NCBI RefSeq assembly: GCF_000494755.1
Contig: NC_022657.1
Span: forward strand, 6,540,001-6,604,000
Direction: 5' to 3'
DNA length: 64,000 bases
DNA from: Amorphoplanes friuliensis DSM 7358
GTDB lineage: Bacteria > Actinomycetota > Actinomycetes > Mycobacteriales > Micromonosporaceae
Shown: piece after piece, positions 16,685 through 24,403 of the stretch
How the letters are laid out: every line of letters begins with the position of its first letter
How positions within the stretch are numbered: the first letter of the stretch is position 1
Notes under the pieces: generated by a model
What the model was told of the DNA's origin: nothing
What the model saw: only the letters and a program-made list of their open reading frames with translations
Database searches by the model: none
Made by a program: the position numbers and the translations under genes

Positions 16685-17392
16685 GTGACTGACAATCAGA
16701 TAAAAGCTCGTGTCAAGGCGGTGCTCGGCGGCTCGGCGGACAGCGCGACCTCGGAACATCCCCTGGTCATCCCCGGAGGCCCGACACGGCCCGACAACGC
16801 GCTGCAGGTGCTGACCCTGGCGCAGCGCACCGCCGAGGAACACATCGCGGCGGCGAACCGGCACGCGGAGAAGATCCGTACGGACGCGCAGGCCGCGGCC
16901 GACCAGTCCGCCCGCGACGCCCAGGTGCACGCGCACAACGTCCGCAAAGAGGCGGACAAGGTCCTCAACGACGCCCGGGCGACCTCGGAGCAGGCGGCCC
17001 GTGACGCCCGGATCCGCGCCGACGAGGCTCAGCGCAAGGCCGACCAGATCCTGGCCGACGCCAACGCGCAGTCGCAGACGATCATCGGTGAGGCCGAGGG
17101 CCACGCCGAGCAGCTCAAGTCGCAGGCCCAGCAGCGCTACGAGGACTCCGTGGGCAGCCTGATCGCCAAGCGCGAGGCGCTGCAGCAGCAGATCGAGTCG
17201 CTCGAGAACTTCGACCGCGAGTACCGCACGCGGCTGACCACGTTCATGCAGGGCCAGCTGCGTGCTCTGTGGGTCGACCAGCCGCAGGTCGGCCACGACC
17301 TGACGCCGGAGCCCGCGGCGCAGCAGCAATCGCAGCAGCAGGACGAGGCGAAGCCGGACGCCGAGCAGGACAAGGCCTCCGAGCAGCAGTAG
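16685..17392 (+). CDS. DivIVA-like coiled-coil protein (cell-division/polarity type)
   Basis: A 235-aa protein dominated by one long coiled coil (about residues 40-180) with heptad-like Ala/Glu/Arg/Gln content, as in NALQVLTLAQRTAEEHIAAA. A DivIVA-type segment follows, FDREYRTRLTTFMQGQLRAL, which matches the closing helix of actinobacterial DivIVA/cell-division-initiation proteins. A Gln-rich disordered tail ends it. The short N-terminal membrane-binding cap of true DivIVA is not obvious, so a FilP/Scy-like cytoskeletal scaffold is an alternative. GTG at 16685 with GGAGG upstream. Confidence 0.75.
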   Translation: MTDNQIKARVKAVLGGSADSATSEHPLVIPGGPTRPDNALQVLTLAQRTAEEHIAAANRHAEKIRTDAQAAADQSARDAQVHAHNVRKEADKVLNDARATSEQAARDARIRADEAQRKADQILADANAQSQTIIGEAEGHAEQLKSQAQQRYEDSVGSLIAKREALQQQIESLENFDREYRTRLTTFMQGQLRALWVDQPQVGHDLTPEPAAQQQSQQQDEAKPDAEQDKASEQQ

Positions 17393-17400
17393 CCGGCGGT

Positions 17401-17435
17401 GGCGCCGCGGGACCCCGTCCGGGGACCGCGGCGCC
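17401..17435 (+). terminator. Hairpin terminator after the DivIVA-like gene
   Basis: GGCGCCGCGG (17401-17410) pairs with CCGCGGCGCC (17426-17435). The inner CCCC/GGGG extends the stem. It lies 8 bp after the stop. Confidence 0.7.
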
Positions 17436-17528
17436 CGGCGGGATCATTCTCCATTCGCGGACGGTCCTTCTCGTCTTGCGAAGACCGATTCCTGGACTCG
17501 TTCGCAGCCGCGGCGGCAGGCTCCGTTC

Positions 17529-18833
17529 ATGACATTGACCCGACGCGCACTGCTGAGCGGCACCGCAGCCGCGACGGCTCTGGGGCTGACGGGGTGTGCC
17601 GGGCTCACGCCGGGCCGGGACACCAGCGGGTCGCTCGACTTCTGGAACCTCTTCGGAGGCGGCGACGGCGTCCGGATGACCCAGATGCTCGACGGTTTCC
17701 GCACCGCGAACCCCGGGATCGAGCTCAGCGCCGTCACCCTGGCCTGGGGCAATCCGTACTACACGAAGCTGTCGCTGGCCACCCTGGGTGACAAGCCGCC
17801 GGACGTCGCCATCTCGCATCTGACGCGGATGAAAACCCTGGTCGCCTCCGACCTGCTGGAGGAGCTGCGGCCCGAGGACCTGGCCCGGCACGGCATCGCC
17901 GCGGACAAGTTCACCGAGCGTGCCTGGCAGGCCGGGCTCGTCGACGGCAAGGCGTACGCGATCCCGATCGACACCCACCCGTTCGTGATGTTCTACAACA
18001 CCGACATCTGCGAGAAGGCGGGGCTGCTCGACTCCTCCGGGGCGCTGACGCCGCTGGACAGCCCGGAGAAGTTCCTCGACGCGATGAAGCGCGCCAAGGA
18101 AGCCTCCGGCGCGTACGGCGGGGTCGTGACGGTCAACAACGACACGTCGACGCCGTGGCGGATCTTCCAGTCGCTCTACAGCCAGCTCGGCGGCGAGACG
18201 CTGACCGACGAGGGCCGCCGGGTGGTCATCGACGACGCCAAGGCCACACAGGTGCTCGGCTTCCTGCAGTCGCTGACCAAGGACGGGCTGTTCCCGGCCG
18301 ACATCGACTACCAGGGTGCGATCGCCACCTTCGCCAACGGCCAGGCCGGTTTCTACTTCCAGGGCGAGTGGGAGATCTCCACCTTCCAGACCGCCAAGAT
18401 GCCGTTCTCCATGACGCTCTTCCCCAACCTGTACGGCGGCAGCACGTACGCCGTGCAGGCGGACTCCCACACGCTGGTCATCCCCCGTCAGCCGAAACAG
18501 GACACCGCGCAGCTCGACCGTTCGCTGCTGCTGGTCCGCTCGATGCTGGACCAGAGCAAGACGTGGGCCGAGGGCGGGCACGTGCCGACCTGGCTGCCGT
18601 TCCGCGACAGCGCCGAATACCAGGCCATGACGCCGCAGTCGAACTACGCGGCGGCGGCCGACGGGGCCGTCTACGACCCGGACGGCTGGTACTCCGGGTC
18701 CGGCTCGAACTTCGAGATCGTCACCGGATCAGCGGTCGCCACCGTGCTCAGCGGTCAGGCGGCGCCCGCCGACGCGCTGAGCCGGATGCGCGGCCAGCTC
18801 GAGACCCTGTCCACGACCGCGTCACCCATCTGA
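17529..18833 (+). CDS. Sugar ABC transporter substrate-binding lipoprotein (family 1)
   Basis: A 434-aa extracellular binding protein. The signal sequence MTLTRRALLSGTAAATALGL carries a twin-arginine-like RR and a lipobox LTGC with Cys23. The mature part shows the type I pattern: LDFWNLFGGGD at the start, YYTKLSLATLGDKPPDVAIS, AYAIPIDTHPFVMFYNTDIC, and later AIATFANGQAGFYFQGEWEI. It heads an operon with two permeases and a GH51 arabinofuranosidase, so the ligand is probably an arabinose-containing oligosaccharide (inference from context). Confidence 0.9.
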   Translation: MTLTRRALLSGTAAATALGLTGCAGLTPGRDTSGSLDFWNLFGGGDGVRMTQMLDGFRTANPGIELSAVTLAWGNPYYTKLSLATLGDKPPDVAISHLTRMKTLVASDLLEELRPEDLARHGIAADKFTERAWQAGLVDGKAYAIPIDTHPFVMFYNTDICEKAGLLDSSGALTPLDSPEKFLDAMKRAKEASGAYGGVVTVNNDTSTPWRIFQSLYSQLGGETLTDEGRRVVIDDAKATQVLGFLQSLTKDGLFPADIDYQGAIATFANGQAGFYFQGEWEISTFQTAKMPFSMTLFPNLYGGSTYAVQADSHTLVIPRQPKQDTAQLDRSLLLVRSMLDQSKTWAEGGHVPTWLPFRDSAEYQAMTPQSNYAAAADGAVYDPDGWYSGSGSNFEIVTGSAVATVLSGQAAPADALSRMRGQLETLSTTASPI

Positions 18834-18844
18834 GGGGGTGCCTG

Positions 18845-19783
18845 GTGACCACCGAGACCGCCGTACGCCCCCGCGACGCCGCCGAGCCCGGAACACCACC
18901 GCCGGAGAAGCGCGGCTGGACCGGCCTGCCCGCGCTGGGCTTCCTGGCGCCGTTCCTGATCCTCTACCTGGCCTTCATCATCGGTCCCACGATCTACGGC
19001 CTGGTGATGAGCTTCTTCGACACCAGCCTGGTCAAGCCGGGGCTGTCGACCTTCGCCGGCTTCGGCAACTACGCCGAGGCGCTGCAGAGCGGTGACTTCT
19101 GGTCGTCGCTGTGGCACACGCTCTGGTTCACGATCCTGACCACGCCGCCGCTGATCATCCTGGCGTTCGTCTTCGCGCTGCTGGCCGACCGGGCCAAACA
19201 CGGCCGCTGGTTCTTCCGGCTGGCGTTCTTCGCGCCGTACATCCTGCCGTCCGCGGTCGTGGCGCTGATCTGGATCTTCATCTACACCCCGGGGCTGGGC
19301 CTGATCGAGGCCGGCCTGCTCAAGATCGGCATCACCTCGCCGAACTGGCTGGGCGACCCGAACTGGGCGATGCCGTCGCTGGCGATGACCACGATCTGGT
19401 GGACGCTGGGCTTCAACTTCGTGCTCTACCTGGCCGGCCTGCAGGAGATCCCGCGCGACCTCTACGAGGCGTCCTCGATGGACGGTGCGACACCCTGGCA
19501 GCAGATCCGCCGGATCACCATCCCGATGCTGGGACGCACGACGACGCTGGTCGCGGTGCTGCAGGTGATCGCCTCGCTCAAGGTCTTCGACCAGATGTAC
19601 ATCATGACCTCCGGCGGGCCGAACTTCGCCACCCGCTCGATCCTGCAGTACGTCTACGACGAGGGCTTCACCAACTTCCGGGTCGGGTACGCCGCGGCCG
19701 TCTCGATGCTGTTCTTCCTGGTCGTGCTGGCCGTCTCGGCGGTGTGGTTCGCGATCGTGCGGCGCCAGGAAAGGGAGGTGTGA
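18845..19783 (+). CDS. Sugar ABC transporter permease (MalF/UgpA type)
   Basis: A 312-aa inner-membrane permease with six predicted helices after an N-terminal Pro/Arg-rich cytoplasmic segment. The EAA loop is LYEASSMDGATPWQQIRRIT, with the conserved E-A-x3-D-G-A. GTG at 18845, 11 bp after the binding-protein stop, preceded by GAGGGGGTG. It works with the next permease and an ATPase encoded elsewhere, since no ATP-binding subunit is in this operon. Confidence 0.92.
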   Translation: MTTETAVRPRDAAEPGTPPPEKRGWTGLPALGFLAPFLILYLAFIIGPTIYGLVMSFFDTSLVKPGLSTFAGFGNYAEALQSGDFWSSLWHTLWFTILTTPPLIILAFVFALLADRAKHGRWFFRLAFFAPYILPSAVVALIWIFIYTPGLGLIEAGLLKIGITSPNWLGDPNWAMPSLAMTTIWWTLGFNFVLYLAGLQEIPRDLYEASSMDGATPWQQIRRITIPMLGRTTTLVAVLQVIASLKVFDQMYIMTSGGPNFATRSILQYVYDEGFTNFRVGYAAAVSMLFFLVVLAVSAVWFAIVRRQEREV

Positions 19784-19788
19784 CAGCG

Positions 19789-20631
19789 ATGACCGATCTT
19801 GCCCAGCGGGCCGACTTCCGCATCAAGCTGTTCAACCGCATCTGCTTCGGGGTGCTGATCGCCTTCGCCCTGGTCTGGATCGTGCCGCTGGCCTGGGCGC
19901 TGGACACCGCGCTCAAGCCCAACGCCGAGACCACCCGCACCACGTGGGCGATCGCGGATCCGACCGTGGACGCGTTCGGGCGGATGCTGCGCGACACCGA
20001 CATCCTGACCTGGTTCGGCTCGAGCCTGTTCATCGCGACACTGTCGGCCGCCGGGACCGTGCTGGTCGCCAGCCTGGCCGCGTTCGCGTTGTCCCGGATG
20101 AGGTTCCGCTACCGCAACGTCGTCTTCTGGGTCGTGCTGGCCGGCATCATGATCCCCGGCCAGGTGCTGATCGTGCCGTGGTTCCGCCAGTTCGACGCGC
20201 TCGGCCTGCTCAACACCTGGTGGGCGGTGAGCCTGCCGCAGATCCCCACCGCGATCGCCGTGTTCATCTTCAAGCAGTTCTTCGACGGCCTGCCCAAGGA
20301 GCTCGAGGAGGTCGCCCGCACCGACGGCGCGAGCTACCTGCGGATCTACGGCCGCATCATCATGCCGCTGGCTCGCCCGGCGGTCGCGGCCGTCGCCATC
20401 TTCACCTTCGTCCAGTCGTGGAACGATCTTCTCTGGCCGTTGCTCGTCCTGAGCAATCCGGACATCATGACCATCCCCGTCGGCCTGGCCACCGTCCAGG
20501 GTGCGTTCGGCATCCGGTACGCCGACACGATGGCATCCGCCATCCTCGGCGCGATTCCGCTCGTCGCCGTGTTCCTGCTGTTCCAGCGTCATATCGTCGA
20601 GGGCATCGCCGGCAGCGGCCTGAAAGGTTGA
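19789..20631 (+). CDS. Sugar ABC transporter permease (MalG/UgpE type)
   Basis: A 280-aa inner-membrane permease with six predicted helices. The EAA loop is LEEVARTDGASYLRIYGRII. The ending EGIAGSGLKG is the typical C-terminus of MalG-type permeases. ATG at 19789, 5 bp after the first permease, with GGGAGG upstream. It is followed directly (2 bp) by the arabinofuranosidase gene. Confidence 0.92.
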   Translation: MTDLAQRADFRIKLFNRICFGVLIAFALVWIVPLAWALDTALKPNAETTRTTWAIADPTVDAFGRMLRDTDILTWFGSSLFIATLSAAGTVLVASLAAFALSRMRFRYRNVVFWVVLAGIMIPGQVLIVPWFRQFDALGLLNTWWAVSLPQIPTAIAVFIFKQFFDGLPKELEEVARTDGASYLRIYGRIIMPLARPAVAAVAIFTFVQSWNDLLWPLLVLSNPDIMTIPVGLATVQGAFGIRYADTMASAILGAIPLVAVFLLFQRHIVEGIAGSGLKG

Positions 20632-20633
20632 GC

Positions 20634-22115
20634 ATGCTTGTCTCCTCCATGACCGTCGACCCCGCGTTCCGGGTGGGTGAGGTCGACCCGCGGCTCTACG
20701 GCTCGTTCGTCGAGCACATGGGCCGGTGCGTCTACACCGGCATCTACGAGCCGGGTCATCCGACCGCGGACGAAAACGGTTTCCGCCGTGACACCGCCGA
20801 ACTGGTCCGCGAGCTCGGTGCGCCGATCGTGCGGTACCCCGGGGGGAACTTCGTCTCCGGGTACCGGTGGGAGGACGGCATCGGGCCGGTCGGTGAGCGG
20901 CCGACACGCCTGGATCTGGCCTGGCGGTCGCTGGAGACCAACCACGTCGGGATCGGCGAGTTCATGACGTGGGCCCGGACCGTCGGTGTGGAACCGATGA
21001 TGGCGGTCAACCTGGGCACCCGGGGCATCGACGCGGCCCGGTCACTGGTCGAGTACTGCAACCTGCCCGGCGGCACCTACTGGTCGGATCTGCGCGGCGG
21101 TGACCCGTACGGGATCAAGACCTGGTGTCTGGGCAACGAGCTGGACGGGCCCTGGCAGATCGGCCACAAGACCGCCACCGAGTACGCCCGGCTGGCCCTC
21201 GAGACGGCCAAGGCGATGCGCCAGGTCGACCCGTCGATCGAGCTGGTCGCGTGCGGCAGTTCGGGGCGCCAGATGCCGACGTTCGGCAGCTGGGAGGCGA
21301 CCGTGCTCGGCGAGACCTACGACGCGGTCGACTACGTCTCGATGCACGGCTACTACCAGCAGCACGGCGACGACCGCGACAGCTTCCTGGCCTGCGCGAC
21401 CGACATGGACCATTTCATCGACGAGGTCGTCGCCACCGCCGACCACGTCCGCGCGGTCGGCCGGCACAGCAAGAAGATCAACATCTCGTTCGACGAGTGG
21501 AACGTCTGGTACCAGAGCCGTTTTGCCGGCGAGACCAACCTCGAGATCGAGGAGGCGCCGCACCTGATCGAGGACGTCTACTCGGTCACCGACGCGGTTG
21601 TGGTCGGCAATCTGCTGATCAGCCTGCTGCGCCACGCCGACCGCGTGAAGATCGGCTGCCAGGCCCAGCTGGTCAACGTCATCGCCACGATCATGACCGA
21701 GCCCGGCGGCGCGGCGTGGCGTCAGGCGTCCTTCCACCCGTACGCGCTGACGACCCGTTACGGCCGCGGCACGGTGCTGCAGCCCGCGATCACCGCCCCC
21801 ATGCACGAGACCGCCCGCCACGGCGAGGTGCCGCTGCTGGACGCGGTGGCGGTGCAGTCCGACGCCGGTGTGGTGGTGTTCGCGGTCAACCGCTCGCAGA
21901 CCGAGCCGATGACCCTGGACGTCGACCTGCGCGCACTGCCGGCGCTGTCGCAGGCCGCGCACACGGTGATCGCCGACGACGACCCCGACGCGGTCAACAC
22001 GGTCCAGGAGCCGGACCGTGTGACCCCGCGCAGCCTCGACGACCCGAAGGTCGACGGCGGGCGTCTGCAGGTCGTGCTGCCCGCCCTGTCCTGGAACATG
22101 ATCAGGATCAGCTGA
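20634..22115 (+). CDS. GH51 alpha-L-arabinofuranosidase, intracellular
   Basis: A 493-aa enzyme without a signal peptide that removes terminal arabinofuranose from imported oligosaccharides. The acid/base Glu169 is in WCLGNELDGPW and the nucleophile Glu288 in SFDEWNVWY, both exactly the GH51 patterns. Other landmarks are YGSFVEHMGRCVYTGIYEP at the start, RYPGGNFVSGYRWEDGIGP and a C-terminal beta-sandwich. ATG at 20634, two bp after the permease stop. Its last 8 bp overlap the convergent TrkA-C gene. Confidence 0.94.
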   Translation: MLVSSMTVDPAFRVGEVDPRLYGSFVEHMGRCVYTGIYEPGHPTADENGFRRDTAELVRELGAPIVRYPGGNFVSGYRWEDGIGPVGERPTRLDLAWRSLETNHVGIGEFMTWARTVGVEPMMAVNLGTRGIDAARSLVEYCNLPGGTYWSDLRGGDPYGIKTWCLGNELDGPWQIGHKTATEYARLALETAKAMRQVDPSIELVACGSSGRQMPTFGSWEATVLGETYDAVDYVSMHGYYQQHGDDRDSFLACATDMDHFIDEVVATADHVRAVGRHSKKINISFDEWNVWYQSRFAGETNLEIEEAPHLIEDVYSVTDAVVVGNLLISLLRHADRVKIGCQAQLVNVIATIMTEPGGAAWRQASFHPYALTTRYGRGTVLQPAITAPMHETARHGEVPLLDAVAVQSDAGVVVFAVNRSQTEPMTLDVDLRALPALSQAAHTVIADDDPDAVNTVQEPDRVTPRSLDDPKVDGGRLQVVLPALSWNMIRIS

Positions 22116-22593
22116 CGGCGGCGATCAGGGCCGTCAGCGCGACGATGCCCGGGTCGTCGCCGACGGCGACCACGGTGTCGCCGTGGCGCAGCACAAACCC
22201 GGGATCCGGCGCCGGGATGACCTCGTCGTCGCGTTCCACCGCGACGACGGAGACGCCGGTGTGCGTCCGGGCGCGGGTCTCGCGCAGCGCGACCCCGTCG
22301 TAGGCCGAGCCGGCCGGGATCCGCAGGCGCACGGCGGAGATGCCGGCGATGAGCCGCTCGAGCTCGCCGACGTGGTCGACGGTGACGGTCCCGGCCAGCA
22401 GGCCGGCCAGCTGGTGGGCCTCGTGGTCCTCCAGCGTCACCGTCCGGGCGGCCTGCTCCGGGTCCTCGGTGTCGTAGACGACCAGATCCCGGCGCCCGCT
22501 GAGATGGCTGACGACGCCGAGCCGCTGCTGTGCGGCGGTCGTCACGGAATGGCTGATGCCGACACCCGGCAGGGCCGTGCGCTCGATGGTCAT
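22108..22593 (-). CDS. TrkA-C/KhtT-like cation:proton antiporter regulatory subunit
   Basis: A 161-aa protein with an N-terminal ~70-residue region (MTIERTALPGVGISHSVTTA, then VVSHLSGRRDLVVYD) and a C-terminal TrkA-C/RCK-C domain (about residues 75-160, ending VLRHGDTVVAVGDDPGIVAL). KhtT-type subunits gate CPA2 antiporters in response to pH and nucleotides. The usual partner antiporter gene is not adjacent. The nearest ion system is the Mrp operon about 2 kb away, divergent from it. The ATG at 22593 has GGAGAGGGAG upstream. Confidence 0.8.
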   Translation of the reverse strand: MTIERTALPGVGISHSVTTAAQQRLGVVSHLSGRRDLVVYDTEDPEQAARTVTLEDHEAHQLAGLLAGTVTVDHVGELERLIAGISAVRLRIPAGSAYDGVALRETRARTHTGVSVVAVERDDEVIPAPDPGFVLRHGDTVVAVGDDPGIVALTALIAAVS

Positions 22594-22777
22594 CGTCTCC
22601 CTCTCCGGCTGGTGGTGCCTGCTGCTGTCTCCAGGCTGACCCGCCCGCGGGCCGTCGACCATCCGGGCCGGCACCCATTTGTGCTTCTCACGAGTGGGTG
22701 TCAGCACGGATGGACAGGGCGCCCGCGGCTCGTCAGGCTGGTAGGCACAAGACCACGAAGGTAGGAGGGGCACCCGG

Positions 22778-23713
22778 GTGACACTGTTCTGGCGGATCTT
22801 CTCACTGAACGCGGCCGTGCTGGCCGTCGCGACGGTGGGGCTGCTGCTCGGACCCGTCACTGTGTCCACCCCTGTGGTGCTGACCGAGGCGGTCGTGCTG
22901 ATCGGCGGTCTGGCCGCGATGCTCGTCGCCAACGCCGTGCTGCTGCGCATCGGCCTCGCCCCGCTCGCCCGGCTGACCCGCACGATGACCACGATCGACC
23001 TGCTCAAGCCCGGCACCCGGCTGCCGGTGACCGGTCGTGCGGGCATCGCCGCGCTGATCCGGGCCTTCAACGCCATGCTCGACCGGCTCGAGACCGAGCG
23101 CGCCACCAGCGCCGCCCGGGCCCTGTCGGCGCAGGAGGCCGAGCGCAAGCGGGTCGCTCAGGAGCTGCACGACGAGATCGGCCAGACCCTGACCGCCGTG
23201 CTGCTGGAGCTCAAACGGGTCGCCGACCAGTCGCCCCCGCCGGTCCGCGACCAGCTGCGCCAGGTGCAGGAGACCACCCGCAACAGCCTGGACGAGATCC
23301 GGCGCATCGCCCGGCGGTTGCGTCCCGGTGTCCTGGAGGAGCTCGGGCTGACCAGTGCGCTGCGCGCGCTGACCACGGAGTTCTCCACCGCCGGCCTGGC
23401 CGTGCAGCGCCAGATCGGCCCCGACCTGCCCACTCTCAGCGAGGATGTCGAGCTCGTGCTCTACCGCGTCGCCCAGGAGGGCCTGACCAACGTGGCCCGC
23501 CACGCCGACGCCCGGCACGCGGCGCTGATCCTGCGCCGCGAGGGTGACGGGGTCGAGCTGCGCATCCGCGACGACGGCCGGGGTGTGGGCACCGCCTCCG
23601 AGGGCGCCGGCATCCACGGCATGCGCGAGCGGGCGCTGCTCATCGGCGCTGCGCTGACGGTGGCTCCCGGGCCCGAGGGTGGCACCGACGTGAGCCTGCG
23701 GGTGACCCGATGA
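22778..23713 (+). CDS. Sensor histidine kinase, NarL/DesK-type (HisKA_3) with HAMP
   Basis: A 311-aa membrane kinase. Two helices (about residues 9-30 and 37-58) flank a very short external loop, a HAMP-like segment follows (about 58-112), then HisKA_3 with the phospho-acceptor His131 in AQELHDEIGQTL. The HATPase has VLYRVAQEGLTNVARHA (N box) and LRIRDDGRGV and GIHGMRERA (G boxes). With almost no sensor domain it probably reads the membrane or ion state. It overlaps its response-regulator gene by 4 bp and lies directly before the Mrp operon, which it may control (inference). GTG at 22778 with AGGAGG upstream. Confidence 0.9.
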   Translation: MTLFWRIFSLNAAVLAVATVGLLLGPVTVSTPVVLTEAVVLIGGLAAMLVANAVLLRIGLAPLARLTRTMTTIDLLKPGTRLPVTGRAGIAALIRAFNAMLDRLETERATSAARALSAQEAERKRVAQELHDEIGQTLTAVLLELKRVADQSPPPVRDQLRQVQETTRNSLDEIRRIARRLRPGVLEELGLTSALRALTTEFSTAGLAVQRQIGPDLPTLSEDVELVLYRVAQEGLTNVARHADARHAALILRREGDGVELRIRDDGRGVGTASEGAGIHGMRERALLIGAALTVAPGPEGGTDVSLRVTR

Positions 23714-24363
23714 CCGCGCCCACCCGGATCCTGCTCGCGGACGACCACGCCCTGGTGCGCCGCGGTGTGCGCCTGATCCTCGACCAGGAGAGCGACCTCA
23801 CCGTGATCGGCGAGGCCGCCGACGGCGCCGAGGCGGTCGAGCTGGCCCGCGCCGACCCTCCCGACCTGGCGATCCTCGACATCGCGATGCCCCGGATGAC
23901 GGGCCTGCAGGCGGCCCGCGAGCTCAACCGCCGGCTGCCCGCGCTGCGGATCCTCTTTCTGACCATGTACGACAACGAGCAGTACTTCTTCGAGGCGCTG
24001 CGGGTCGGCGCGGCCGGGTACGTGCTGAAGTCGGCCGCCGACCGTGACCTCGTCGAGGCCTGTCACGCGGCGATGCGCGACGAACCGTTCCTCTACCCCG
24101 CCGCGGAGACGGCGCTGGTGCGCGACTACCTCGACCGGGCGCGGGCCGGTGGCGACATCCCGGCCCGGGCGGTCACCGACCGCGAGGAAGAGGTCCTCAA
24201 GCTGGTCGCCGAGGGCCACTCGACCCGCGAGATCGCCGAGCTGCTCTACATCAGCCACAAGACCGTCGAGCGGCACCGGTCCAACATCCTGCAGAAACTC
24301 GGCCTGCGCGACCGGCTGGAGCTGACCCGGTACGCGATCCGCGCCGGACTCATCGAACCCTGA
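23710..24363 (+). CDS. LuxR/NarL-family response regulator
   Basis: A 217-aa regulator. The receiver domain (1-120) has the acidic pair DDH at residues 11-13, the phospho-acceptor Asp57 in LAILDIAMPRMTG, and Lys in VLKSAADRDL. The C-terminal LuxR HTH is DREEEVLKLVAEGHSTREIA, then LLYISHKTVERHRSNILQKL. ATG overlaps the kinase stop (ATGA). The Mrp operon starts 40 bp downstream on the same strand, so it may be co-transcribed with or regulate it. Confidence 0.92.
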   Translation: MTAPTRILLADDHALVRRGVRLILDQESDLTVIGEAADGAEAVELARADPPDLAILDIAMPRMTGLQAARELNRRLPALRILFLTMYDNEQYFFEALRVGAAGYVLKSAADRDLVEACHAAMRDEPFLYPAAETALVRDYLDRARAGGDIPARAVTDREEEVLKLVAEGHSTREIAELLYISHKTVERHRSNILQKLGLRDRLELTRYAIRAGLIEP

Positions 24364-24403
24364 CACCGATCACCACCTGAGCCATCCGCCGAAAGGGGAC
24401 GGA

